Assembly: GCA_015075375.1 (NCBI GenBank) | Contig: JABTUM010000002.1 | Coordinates: 1,785,393-1,849,392 of the forward strand | Length of the DNA stretch: 64,000 nt | Origin: Planctomycetota bacterium | Lineage (GTDB): Bacteria; Planctomycetota; SZUA-567; H5-PLA8 | Reading direction: 5' to 3' | Part shown: positions 18,898-26,835 of the stretch, piece after piece | Layout: every line of letters begins with the position of its first letter | Position numbering within the stretch: the first letter of the stretch is position 1 | Notes under the pieces: generated by a model | The model's input: the letters and a program-made list of their open reading frames with translations, nothing else | What the model was told of the DNA's origin: nothing | Databases searched by the model: none | Made by a program: the position numbers and the translations under genes

Positions 18898-19886
18898 AGT
18901 CCGTAACCAACCTTGGTCTGATGTGCACCGCTTCCGACCTTCCTTCTGCGATTCCCCTGCTTACAGAGGCCGGATTTCAGGTGCGGGCGGTCTTCTCTCC
19001 AGGGGAACCATCGTTAAATGACCTCCCAATTAATCCCGAGGCGAACGCGACGCACTTTTGCACCTCATACCCAATGCTGCTTGAGTATTCAGGGCTAGTC
19101 GCCCTTGCAATCTTCTCACCGCCTCAAAATTTTGATGAGTTGATTTGCGCTGCCTTGGAAGCCGGAAAGCATGTAATTTGCGAATTCCCAAAAACTCCAA
19201 CTGTCGAAGCTTGCGAACGAGTATTGCATGCACACCGCAAATCCGGACGTACGGTTGTATTCCTGCCTTGTCGTTCTGGTGTGCATGAATGCACTGCTCT
19301 TGCGCACCACTATCTCACCTCGGGTAAGCTTGGCCGACTTTACCACGCCGAAAGTATCCATACGACGACCGCCACATGGCCGGTGAATCAACACACTCGG
19401 CCGGAAGAAATCGGCACCTCGTTGATCCACCAGACGATCGACCTGCTGCAATACCCGAAGATTCATTCGCTCAGCGCATACGTTCATTCGGATACTGAAA
19501 ATTCCTATGGACACACCTCTCTTTTCGCTCGTGTAGCCGGTGACATCTCCGTTTCTATTGAGTATGCTGCTAATCCGTCCCTCAAACCGCACCACTCGTT
19601 TACCATCCTCGGAGATCGCGGGGGATTGTTGGTGGACTACACCGAAGGCGGGCGCGGCTTCAGCTTCGTGGAGGTAGCTCCGGGTCCGGCCGCAAAATTG
19701 CTCGAAACAAAACCGCTATTCAAGCCCGAGTTTCGTCCTTCGAGCTATCGAGCCTTTCACGCCCACGTTTCCTTGGGCGATCCGCATGCAGGAATCACAC
19801 CCGAACAACTTTTGGAGGTGGCCCTTTGGCGCCAAGCAGTTCGAACCGCAGTCTTAGAGGGGCGCGAATTGACTTGGGCTGGATGA
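18894..19886 (+). CDS. Divergent Gfo/Idh/MocA-like protein
   Basis: The overall length and fold pattern match the Gfo/Idh/MocA family, but signature positions have drifted. The nucleotide fingerprint is replaced by LGLMCTASDLPSA, and the EKP motif reads CEFPKTPT, so the lysine that normally follows the glutamate is absent. A C-terminal HQTIDLLQY helix, the position of the H-x2-D pair, remains. It may be a non-catalytic partner of the intact enzyme just upstream or may use a different cofactor mode. The ATG at 18894 overlaps the previous stop and has GGAGG about six bases upstream, so the pair should be co-translated. Confidence 0.75.
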   Translation: MKSVTNLGLMCTASDLPSAIPLLTEAGFQVRAVFSPGEPSLNDLPINPEANATHFCTSYPMLLEYSGLVALAIFSPPQNFDELICAALEAGKHVICEFPKTPTVEACERVLHAHRKSGRTVVFLPCRSGVHECTALAHHYLTSGKLGRLYHAESIHTTTATWPVNQHTRPEEIGTSLIHQTIDLLQYPKIHSLSAYVHSDTENSYGHTSLFARVAGDISVSIEYAANPSLKPHHSFTILGDRGGLLVDYTEGGRGFSFVEVAPGPAAKLLETKPLFKPEFRPSSYRAFHAHVSLGDPHAGITPEQLLEVALWRQAVRTAVLEGRELTWAG

Positions 19887-19954
19887 ATACAAATATCCTT
19901 ACGGCATTGAAGATCCGTGCTTCTCGCGATGCTTCTATGCAGACCGCTTAATGA

Positions 19955-20386
19955 TTATTTGAATGCAAGCAACACCACGCCCGACGCGTCCAGCGCGATG
20001 CCGGCCCATTCGCGGCCATTGGGACGTTCCCCCAGAAACGCGAAAGCGAGAATGGCCACCAGAACCAGGCTGAATTTATCGACAGGCGCGACTTTGGACG
20101 CTTCGCCGGATTGCAACGCGCGAAAATAGCAGACCCAACTCGCGCCGGTGGCCAAACCGGAGAGCACGAGAAATAGCGCAGTTCGCGGGGCGAGCGCCAG
20201 CGGGTTGCTCCACTTGCCCACCCACCCCACGAACGTCCCCAGCACTCCTATAATCACAAAGGTTCGCAGCAGCGTGGCGTAATCGGAATCGATGCCCTGC
20301 AGCGCGACCTTGGCAAAAATGGCGGTCAATGCGGCAAACAACGCCGAAAGAAGCGCCCACACCAGCCAGCTTTGAAAAGCATCCAT
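19955..20386 (-). CDS. EamA/DMT-family small transporter
   Basis: A 143-residue membrane protein with four to five hydrophobic helices, equivalent to one EamA domain. Recognisable features are the first helix (LLSALFAALTAIFAKVAL), the polar loop before GASWVCYFRALQSGEASKVAPVDK, and the final LGERPNGREWAGIALDASGVVLL helix. Single-EamA proteins of about 140 aa are common and probably work as dimers to export small metabolites; the substrate is unknown. I took the ATG at 20386 (MDAFQSW) because the longer frame adds a polar, non-conserved stretch. Confidence 0.85.
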   Translation of the reverse strand: MDAFQSWLVWALLSALFAALTAIFAKVALQGIDSDYATLLRTFVIIGVLGTFVGWVGKWSNPLALAPRTALFLVLSGLATGASWVCYFRALQSGEASKVAPVDKFSLVLVAILAFAFLGERPNGREWAGIALDASGVVLLAFK

Positions 20387-20509
20387 GCGTTCACCACCTG
20401 TAAAGCCATCGGTGCGATCCAGCGGATTCAAGATCCAGCATGCCTATACTCAGAACGAAGCCGTGCGATGCACGACCGATGCGAAAATCCATCCATCGCG
20501 CCGCCTGTG

Positions 20510-21190
20510 CTACTGAGCTTCAGCAGGTCCCGAACCGGTGGTCAGCTTCAGCGCATCTCCCTTGGCAAGCGGAGTCCAATTGTAGTCGAATCCGGCATCC
20601 GTGATAGCCGCTCGAACCTTGGCGAAAAGTGAAACGCTGTCGGAATACAGTGCCACGTGAATCATGACCCGATCACGGGGCAGACCGGTCAGCAGCGCAC
20701 GCAACCCATCTGGCTCTGCAAGCCAGGCAGCAATCTCGGTTCCGCGCTCGGGTATCGGCGTGCATGAAACGGTCGCCCCGTTTCGAGCTACCGTAAAGTC
20801 GGCGGTGTTGTATTCGGCCGAATCCGCGCGCATGGGCAGGTAGGCTTTGCCTCCCGATAGTACGAGGAAATACATGCCCTTGTTCACTTCGCGCAAGCGC
20901 GGTAAGCGCGCGTAGCGAATCTCGGCTTGCGATGCACGCTCTCTCTGCCTGCTTGCAAGCTCTAGCTCGAGCGCCTCGGCTTTCGCTTTCAGATCCTCTT
21001 CACATTCAAGGGCAACCGACTCCGCAGGCGAATCGTGCTCCGGCTTATCCATGGAACTCTGCTTCGAACCCTTGGGTACCAACACCACCATAAAGGTAAT
21101 GAAAATAATTCCGCCAAATGCGTTGCACATGGTATCGAGCAGAAGCTCAAGGCTATCGCCGGCGTCGTCTGCTGCTTTAGGTCTGGCCAT
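20510..21190 (-). CDS. ExbD/MotB-like single-pass membrane protein
   Basis: The short cytoplasmic N-terminus leads into one membrane helix containing LELLLDTMCNAFGGIIFITFMVVL. The aspartate just before the helix fits the proton-path Asp of ExbD/TolR/MotB proteins. A charged coiled-coil segment of about 35 residues follows, then a compact C-terminal domain. This arrangement resembles the proteins paired with MotA/TolQ-like channels in Planctomycetes-type genomes. It lies three bases after the similar gene upstream, so the operon supplies two different single-pass partners for one channel protein. The exact role is unknown. Confidence 0.7.
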   Translation of the reverse strand: MARPKAADDAGDSLELLLDTMCNAFGGIIFITFMVVLVPKGSKQSSMDKPEHDSPAESVALECEEDLKAKAEALELELASRQRERASQAEIRYARLPRLREVNKGMYFLVLSGGKAYLPMRADSAEYNTADFTVARNGATVSCTPIPERGTEIAAWLAEPDGLRALLTGLPRDRVMIHVALYSDSVSLFAKVRAAITDAGFDYNWTPLAKGDALKLTTGSGPAEAQ

Positions 21191-21193
21191 GGG

Positions 21194-21748
21194 TCACCAC
21201 GTGAGTGCGCTGCGGTTCTCTTCCAGCGGTTCGAAACCTACCTGATAACCCTTGGACCGCAGTAAACCGATCAACTCGGTGGAAGTCTGAAACGCAGAGG
21301 TCTTTATCAGCACCAGAAGGTCGTTTTGCTGCGGAGGAAACGCGGCCAACTCCAAAAGCAGCAGCCTGCGCCGATCGGATTCGCTCGCACTCGCCAAAAC
21401 GCGCGGCGGCTTCCTGAGGTGCATGGCCTGTACGGCGATCCGTTCCGCCGCATACTCGATCAGGACAACCTGTTTTTTCCCGTCCTCTTGAACCATTCCA
21501 AGAATCACCTGCTCCGGCAACGCCTCCCATTTGCGTTTCTCGGCTTCAAGCCGCTTGATCTTCTCTTGCACGGAAACCGCTACTTGGGGCTTGGGCTCTT
21601 CCGTCCGGACCGACTTCTGCGCCGGCGATACGAGTTGATCGATCAGGAGCAACAGCACGAGGAATATCATCAGACCGCTGAGGCCGGTGATCAGATCCTG
21701 AAAGGAGAAGAACGAAAAGGCCGTAGGCGTACGCTTCTGGCGTCCCAT
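21194..21748 (-). CDS. ExbD/MotB-like single-pass membrane protein, second partner
   Basis: A 184-residue protein. Its N-terminal FSFQDLITGLSGLMIFLVLLLLI helix has an Asp at its start, the same layout as ExbD/MotB anchors. A polar linker with a coiled coil (QEKIKRLEAEKRKWEALPEQ) and a C-terminal domain follow. The C-terminal domain shows no OmpA-type peptidoglycan motif, so a flagellar stator role is unlikely. The ATG at 21748 shares a base with the stop of the MotA/TolQ-like gene (TGATG), indicating tight coupling; the much longer frame starting at 22462 only runs antisense-like through that gene. Confidence 0.72.
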   Translation of the reverse strand: MGRQKRTPTAFSFFSFQDLITGLSGLMIFLVLLLLIDQLVSPAQKSVRTEEPKPQVAVSVQEKIKRLEAEKRKWEALPEQVILGMVQEDGKKQVVLIEYAAERIAVQAMHLRKPPRVLASASESDRRRLLLLELAAFPPQQNDLLVLIKTSAFQTSTELIGLLRSKGYQVGFEPLEENRSALTW

Positions 21749-22596
21749 CAGTTCGCCGCCTCCCCACTCACCAGCTTGAGGCGGCCAATAATCCAGCGAT
21801 GGCAATAATCGTCGCATTCGAGCAGGAATTCCTCTTCCTGCTTGCGCATGAAGGTTAGCATCATCTGCAAGATCAGCGTACAGACCAGACCTTCCAGCGT
21901 CGTATCGAAAGCGACCGCGAGTCCTGATACGACCTCCTTGAGCGACTCTCGAAGCGGTTCCAGCGAGGACATTTCCGCCAGTGTCGACCCGAAGGCGCCG
22001 ATGGCAGCGGAAAGCCCCACCGCCGTGCCGATAAATCCCAATACCGGCATCGCCCACAACAGCCCGCGCAACACGCTGTACGACGTATCGAGGATGTTCT
22101 GATCCACATCGGACTGGGAACGGATAATGACTTCGACATCCGAAACCCTGCCCAGATTTTTCAAATTTGACAGCGCTCGAAGAATGCGGCTGAACAGCAC
22201 GAAACGCTCGGGATCCTCTACTTGCTTGTAGAGCAACTCCAGGATTTGGTCGACCGACGTGGGCGTAAGGACGTACTCGTAGTCCAGCGGTGTGACGCGC
22301 ACCCCCAACGCCGCCTTCTGCAATGCCAGCTTCTTTCGCTTCACCATCAATATGGCAAGGCCCCAAAAGAAAAAGACGCCGATAAAGTACGGCAATATGC
22401 CGCGCTCTAGCCAGATCTTCGAAAGATACGAATCGGGCCAGAGCTTCAATAAGCCGTAGCATGCCGCCGCCATGACCAGTCCCAACAACAGCGAGAACAA
22501 GGGATTCACGTTGGTGTGCTTGCCCGCGGGAAAGAGCAGTTTGCGTTCGATATCCTGGCGTTCCCAGGACAGCGTGGACTTAGCCGGAGCATTCAT
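21748..22596 (-). CDS. MotA/TolQ/ExbB-family proton-channel protein
   Basis: A 282-residue membrane protein. Two N-terminal helices (FSLLLGLVMAAACYGLLKLW and YFIGVFFFWGLAILMV) precede a cytoplasmic stretch. The family signature comes next: LRGLLWAMPVLGFIGTAVGLSAAIGAFG, then VSGLAVAFDTTLEGLVCTLILQMML. These are the two pore helices of MotA/TolQ/ExbB channels, with the conserved P-x-L-G-F-I-G-T-x-x-G turn. It should convert proton motive force into motion of its ExbD-like partners, two of which follow in the operon. Its start overlaps the upstream gene by ATGA. Its target is probably an envelope machine rather than flagella. Confidence 0.85.
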   Translation of the reverse strand: MNAPAKSTLSWERQDIERKLLFPAGKHTNVNPLFSLLLGLVMAAACYGLLKLWPDSYLSKIWLERGILPYFIGVFFFWGLAILMVKRKKLALQKAALGVRVTPLDYEYVLTPTSVDQILELLYKQVEDPERFVLFSRILRALSNLKNLGRVSDVEVIIRSQSDVDQNILDTSYSVLRGLLWAMPVLGFIGTAVGLSAAIGAFGSTLAEMSSLEPLRESLKEVVSGLAVAFDTTLEGLVCTLILQMMLTFMRKQEEEFLLECDDYCHRWIIGRLKLVSGEAAN

Positions 22597-24323
22597 CGGG
22601 CGGTTCCTGTATTGATCGGAAAAGGCTCGGGAATCGACTGCTGCGGCTCCAAACTCAGATACTCACCGAGAATAGACCGCGTTCGCTTACCGTCCATGGG
22701 CGAAAGCAACGGCTGGCCGGGATGCACCCGCTCCGATTCCAGCCAGCGCACCGACCCCAGTTCATCACGGACCGCGGCCACTCGAAAAACGAAGCCTTCG
22801 CCTCGATGTTCCACCGTCCAGTATTCTGAATACACGGCCGCGCCCTGGATCGGCGTTGGTTCAAGCGGCCCCTGCGGGGAAAGCTCGGCCACCGCACTCA
22901 GCACCAATGGCCGGTGCAAGCCCGCCACACACGCTTTACGCAACGCGGACCTGCCCGCGCAGGCATCCAAAAGCTTCACCAACGCCGGCGTGCATCGTTC
23001 GAGCTCCGTGCGGATCGCGCTTAGTTGCCGCGCGACCTCGGGATCGCCGGATAACCAGAACGGTGTTTGCAGCGCGCACAACTTGATCAACGCCTCGTGT
23101 ATCGCGCGAGGCGTTTCTACCAAGTGGAACGATTGCTCATCCAGGTCCACCAATTCGGCCAGCAATACGGCGCGCACGTACGGATCGGCATCGGTCTGTA
23201 CCAGCACGCGACGGATCATGCCAGGAATCCGCGATTCCCATTCGGGTTGCGCGATCTCCCGGTCCAGCGCCTCGGCAAGATCCCGCGCCAGCGTCACGTG
23301 AGCCGGAATGCGCAGGGACACCTTCGCCCGGTCCGGAAAGACCTGAAGCCCCATCTGCAGCGCCTTCGTCTGCAAGACTTGCAGACTCGCCGCCCCCGAC
23401 GCCGAGCGCTGGATGGCTTCCCCTTCGAGCGTGTAGTAAACGGTTCGCGGCCCGCCGGGCACTTCGACGACGGCTTCGCGCAGCCGGGTCATCAAATCGC
23501 CCTTGAGCTGTTCGGTCAATTGCTTGAGCACCGGCCCGCCCTTGCGGCGCAACAGCGCACGCGCAACCTGCGGACGCAATGCCTCCGCATAAGGCCCGAC
23601 GCCGCCGAAGAATAGTTCGTCCCCCGCCACCAGCTCTTGAAACGCACGGCAGGCCTCGCCTTCCCCATCGAACGGGCCGCCCGGCCGCCGTTCGTTGAAC
23701 ACGGCCATGCGCTTCCCGTATTCGATCGCGCGGGCATAGGCCGGCACCCGCGCCAGCCAGCGATCGACGTCCCGAACCGCCGCCATCGCCGCGAAGCGCG
23801 GCCGCAGCCCGATCAGCCCTTTTACATAACCGTCCAAGTCCGGCAAAAGCGCGCGAACTCGAGGCCATTCCTCGTTCCACGCCTGCCGGGTGGCATCATC
23901 CGGCGGCGCATCGGGTGTTTCGGCGGCGGCGGGAACTTCCGGCTGCCGGGGGATCGCCGGCTTTGGCGCAGCGGAGTCGCCAGGCGACGCGGTTGAGGAC
24001 TCGCGATCCTTATGAGCCAGCTCGTAGTAAATCGCCCCCGCGACGGCAACCAGAATCGCGCACGCCGCGACGGAGCCTCCGATACGCAAAGCCGTTCGCT
24101 TGCGCTGCTGGCGCCATTCGTAGTTGCGCAGGTACGCGCCCGCGCGCTCGCGCAACCCTGGCGGATACGTTGCGCCGAGCGTCTCGATATCGCGCATCTT
24201 CATCCGCACCGCGGGTGGATGCGCGCCTTCGTTCAGCATCGCTTCGAGGAACGCCAAGTCGCGGCGAATCTGGCCTTGAGATCCCGCTGCGGGCGGATGA
24301 GCTTCGCGATGCGGCGCTTCCAT
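22593..24323 (-). CDS. Single-pass membrane protein of unknown function (576 aa)
   Basis: An acidic cytoplasmic N-terminus of about 80 residues is followed by one membrane helix (residues 81-101, IGGSVAACAILVAVAGAIYY), a Pro/Ala-rich linker, and a large, mostly helical region. I recognise no domain. The ATG at 24323 comes soon after the stop of the response regulator and has GGAG upstream; a frame reaching 24674 would run through that regulator and is rejected. The end overlaps the MotA/TolQ-like start (ATGA), so this is likely a subunit of the same proton-driven complex. Confidence 0.75.
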   Translation of the reverse strand: MEAPHREAHPPAAGSQGQIRRDLAFLEAMLNEGAHPPAVRMKMRDIETLGATYPPGLRERAGAYLRNYEWRQQRKRTALRIGGSVAACAILVAVAGAIYYELAHKDRESSTASPGDSAAPKPAIPRQPEVPAAAETPDAPPDDATRQAWNEEWPRVRALLPDLDGYVKGLIGLRPRFAAMAAVRDVDRWLARVPAYARAIEYGKRMAVFNERRPGGPFDGEGEACRAFQELVAGDELFFGGVGPYAEALRPQVARALLRRKGGPVLKQLTEQLKGDLMTRLREAVVEVPGGPRTVYYTLEGEAIQRSASGAASLQVLQTKALQMGLQVFPDRAKVSLRIPAHVTLARDLAEALDREIAQPEWESRIPGMIRRVLVQTDADPYVRAVLLAELVDLDEQSFHLVETPRAIHEALIKLCALQTPFWLSGDPEVARQLSAIRTELERCTPALVKLLDACAGRSALRKACVAGLHRPLVLSAVAELSPQGPLEPTPIQGAAVYSEYWTVEHRGEGFVFRVAAVRDELGSVRWLESERVHPGQPLLSPMDGKRTRSILGEYLSLEPQQSIPEPFPINTGTAR

Positions 24324-24364
24324 CGAGACCGGCTCCGGTTCCGTGGCTCGCCCGCGCTCGCGCG

Positions 24365-24811
24365 TTACGACTGCGGCTCCGGCGGCGCCTCGTTCAGCAG
24401 CAACCAATACAGGCCCAGCTGCCCGACCGCGGTCAGGAACTGCGCGAAATCCACGGGCTTTCGAATATAGCTGTTCGCGCCCAAATCGTAACCGCGAATA
24501 ATATCCTGCTCTTCCTTGCTCGAAGTCAGGATGATCACGGGCTGCCGCTTCGTGCGCGGATCCGCGCGCAACCGCTTCAGGACATCCAGTCCGCCTATCT
24601 TCGGAAGATTCAGATCCAGCAGCACCACCGTCGGCCGGTGCTTGGCGTCTCGAACCGCGTAGGCGCCTTCGCAAAATAGGTAATCCAGCGCTTCTTTGCC
24701 GTCACGAACCACCTCGACCGGATTCCCTATATTGCTCTTGCTGAACGCACGCAGCGTCAGCGCTTCGTCGTCCGGATTATCTTCCACGAGAAGGATATAC
24801 TTTTCAGGCAT
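24365..24811 (-). CDS. CheY-like single-domain response regulator
   Basis: A receiver domain with no output domain (148 aa). Acidic residues in LLVEDNPDDEALT near the N-terminus, phosphoacceptor Asp66 in VVLLDLNLPKIGGLDVLKRL, Thr/Ser in VIILTSSKEEQDI and Lys in YIRKPVDFAQF make up the standard site. The style resembles Rcp1-type regulators paired with phytochrome-like kinases. It lies 23 bases after the histidine kinase and is its likely partner. With no DNA-binding part, it probably acts by protein contact, perhaps on the membrane complex encoded just downstream. Confidence 0.92.
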   Translation of the reverse strand: MPEKYILLVEDNPDDEALTLRAFSKSNIGNPVEVVRDGKEALDYLFCEGAYAVRDAKHRPTVVLLDLNLPKIGGLDVLKRLRADPRTKRQPVIILTSSKEEQDIIRGYDLGANSYIRKPVDFAQFLTAVGQLGLYWLLLNEAPPEPQS

Positions 24812-24834
24812 CGCTCGATCTCCAGTCCGGCCGC

Positions 24835-26271
24835 TTAGGCCGGTAAGGTGAAATAAAAGGTGGCGCCACGATCCTGCTCCGATTCCGCCCAGATGCGTCC
24901 GCCGTGCTTGTGGACGATACGCTGCACGGTGGCCAAGCCCACTCCTGTACCTGGAAACTCGGATGCGGTATGCAACCGTTGAAACACGCCGAACAGCTTG
25001 TTCGAATACGCGGGATCGAAACCCGCTCCGTTGTCGCGGACGAAGTAGATCGTCTCCGTTCCTGTATTCACTTTACCCAACTCGACCCGAGGACGCTCTC
25101 GTTTGCTTGTGAATTTCCATGCGTTTCCGATCAGATTTTCCAGCGCAATCCGCAATAAACCCTCATCTCCCTTTACCGTAAGCTCAGACAGCATCTCGAA
25201 TTCGACCGGGCGTTCCGGGTGCAGCCTACGTAAATCTGCGACCACCGAGCGCGCCATCTCGGACAGCCCCACCGTGGTTACGTTCAAGCTGCTGCGCGTC
25301 ACTTTGGAGAGTTTCAGCATATCGTCGAGCAGCTCGGCCATGCGTTGCGTGGCCGTACGAATGCGTTTCAGGTGTTCCAATCCCTGCGCGTCCAGCTTAT
25401 CGCCGTAGTCTTCCATCAGCACCAAGCTGAAGCCGTCGATCCCGCGCAGCGGAGAACGCAGGTCGTGCGCGACCGAATACGAGAACGCTTCCAATTCCCG
25501 GTTGGATTCCTGCAAGTCTCGCGTTCGCGTCGCCACTCGGTCTTCCAGTTCCTCGCGTGCGCGAACCAGAGCGTTGTCGCGTTCTTGAATCTGCGCCAGC
25601 ATCTCGTTGAATCGGTCGATCAGAAACCCAAACTCGTCTTCGCCGTGCTTCACGCCACGCAGAGCGTAGTCTTTTTCTTGCGAAACCCGCCGCGCCGTCT
25701 GAGCCAAATCCAGGACCGGCGCCAGGAACGGGCGTTGAAGCAGCGACGCCAATCCCACCGCCAGCAGGACCGCCAGGAGCACGATGCCGCCCACCACCAG
25801 CCCGTAGGTGGCCAGCCACTCGCGCAGCGGGGAGCGGTCCGAACGCACCAGAATGGTTCCGATCCGCTCGCCCTTTACCGCAACGGGACCGGTGAAAATC
25901 AGGTGCTCCTCGCCCCGGTCGAAGCCGTCCGCGCCCGGATGCTCGGGCAGCGCCGCCTGCGTGCCTTCCCGCATGTAAATCGCGAAGGCGCGGCCTTGAG
26001 GATCGTACAGGCACGCCGCGTCGATCGCCGGCTTGGCGGCCAGCGCCGCCAGCGTTTCCGCGCCGGTCTTGGGATCTTCGAAGTACAGCGCGGCCGTACT
26101 GTTCGCCGCCGCGATGCCGGCGGTGGTCTCCAAATCTCGTTCCAGCCACTCCGCCACAGACCGGTAGTCGTACAGAAAGAGCGCCCCGCCTTCGATGACC
26201 AGCACCGCGACGCTGACCGCAACGATCGTGAGCACCAGCTTCCATTTGATCGGAAGATCATGCAGGCGCAT
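24835..26271 (-). CDS. Membrane sensor histidine kinase
   Basis: The domain order is a first membrane helix (about 10-30), a CHASE8-like extracytoplasmic sensor of about 125 residues, a second helix, a HAMP linker, a coiled coil, a HisKA domain with phospho-His269 in SYSVAHDLRSPLRGIDG, and an HATPase domain with the N box ENLIGNAWKFT, DNGAGFD and GTGVGLATVQRIV. The upstream YfiR stop lies just before; either TTG at 26277 (overlapping that stop) or ATG at 26271 could start, and GGAAGG upstream fits both. Together with the YfiR-like protein and the receiver it forms a sensing unit near a TonB receptor. Confidence 0.92.
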   Translation of the reverse strand: MRLHDLPIKWKLVLTIVAVSVAVLVIEGGALFLYDYRSVAEWLERDLETTAGIAAANSTAALYFEDPKTGAETLAALAAKPAIDAACLYDPQGRAFAIYMREGTQAALPEHPGADGFDRGEEHLIFTGPVAVKGERIGTILVRSDRSPLREWLATYGLVVGGIVLLAVLLAVGLASLLQRPFLAPVLDLAQTARRVSQEKDYALRGVKHGEDEFGFLIDRFNEMLAQIQERDNALVRAREELEDRVATRTRDLQESNRELEAFSYSVAHDLRSPLRGIDGFSLVLMEDYGDKLDAQGLEHLKRIRTATQRMAELLDDMLKLSKVTRSSLNVTTVGLSEMARSVVADLRRLHPERPVEFEMLSELTVKGDEGLLRIALENLIGNAWKFTSKRERPRVELGKVNTGTETIYFVRDNGAGFDPAYSNKLFGVFQRLHTASEFPGTGVGLATVQRIVHKHGGRIWAESEQDRGATFYFTLPA

Positions 26272-26273
26272 GC

Positions 26274-26822
26274 TCAATCGCCCTTCCGGCCGACGATTTT
26301 GGAGATTTTCAGCAATTGGGCGCTGATGGCGAGCTTGGCCTTCCGCCCCGCATCCGGATTGATCTCGAATGCCACCTTCTCGTCGCGGATCACAAAGCGC
26401 ACCACGCCGCCCCCGTCCACGAACGCGGAACTCTCCCCCACCGTCAGCACCGGAACGCCTTCCAGCGCTTTCAACGCGGCGGTCAGGGTCTCACCTTTAA
26501 GGTTAACGAAGACGATATGTGCCGCTTTAGCCGCTTCCACATCGCCAAAGCGCCGGACTTCTACCTTGCGCCCGCCCACCACCCGGTCGCGCACCGTCTG
26601 ATCCAGCAGCGCACCGAAAGGATCCTCCCCTAGCACGCCTATCACCAGGGGCTTGGACGGCTCTCCCAGCGTTTCGGGCGGCCACTCGACGAAGCTGAGC
26701 AACTTATACAGGCACGCCGCTTTGACCCGGTATTCCATGGATTCCGCCGCGCCGCCGTTCGATAACGCAAGCGCCCAGGCGAGCACCGCGGCGGGCAGGA
26801 CGAAGGAAGGCATTCCGCGCAT
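26274..26822 (-). CDS. YfiR-like periplasmic protein (DUF4154)
   Basis: The signal peptide (VLPAAVLAWALALSNGGAA) is followed by the typical DUF4154 start, YRVKAACLYKLLSFVEWP. The family core continues through VIGVLGEDPFG, VRRFGDVEAAKAAHIVFVN, VLTVGES and the C-terminal FEINPDAGRKAKLAISAQLLKISKIV. Homologues bind and regulate partner sensors in the periplasm; in Pseudomonas YfiR restrains the cyclase YfiN. Here the gene sits between a TonB-dependent receptor and a histidine kinase, a context repeated in many Gram-negative phyla, so it likely relays a signal to the kinase. Confidence 0.88.
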   Translation of the reverse strand: MRGMPSFVLPAAVLAWALALSNGGAAESMEYRVKAACLYKLLSFVEWPPETLGEPSKPLVIGVLGEDPFGALLDQTVRDRVVGGRKVEVRRFGDVEAAKAAHIVFVNLKGETLTAALKALEGVPVLTVGESSAFVDGGGVVRFVIRDEKVAFEINPDAGRKAKLAISAQLLKISKIVGRKGD

Positions 26823-26835
26823 CAGGGGGTCCTGA

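Noticed and set aside
20510..22596. Zorya-type anti-phage system (ZorAB) or flagellar stator
   Set aside because: No ZorC/D/E-like helicase or nuclease genes follow, the MotB-like proteins lack an OmpA peptidoglycan domain, and the neighbours are a TonB receptor and sensor genes.
22593..24674. Longer 693-codon version of the 576-aa membrane protein
   Set aside because: It would overlap the response regulator by over 300 bases; the start at 24323 follows that gene's stop and has a ribosome site.
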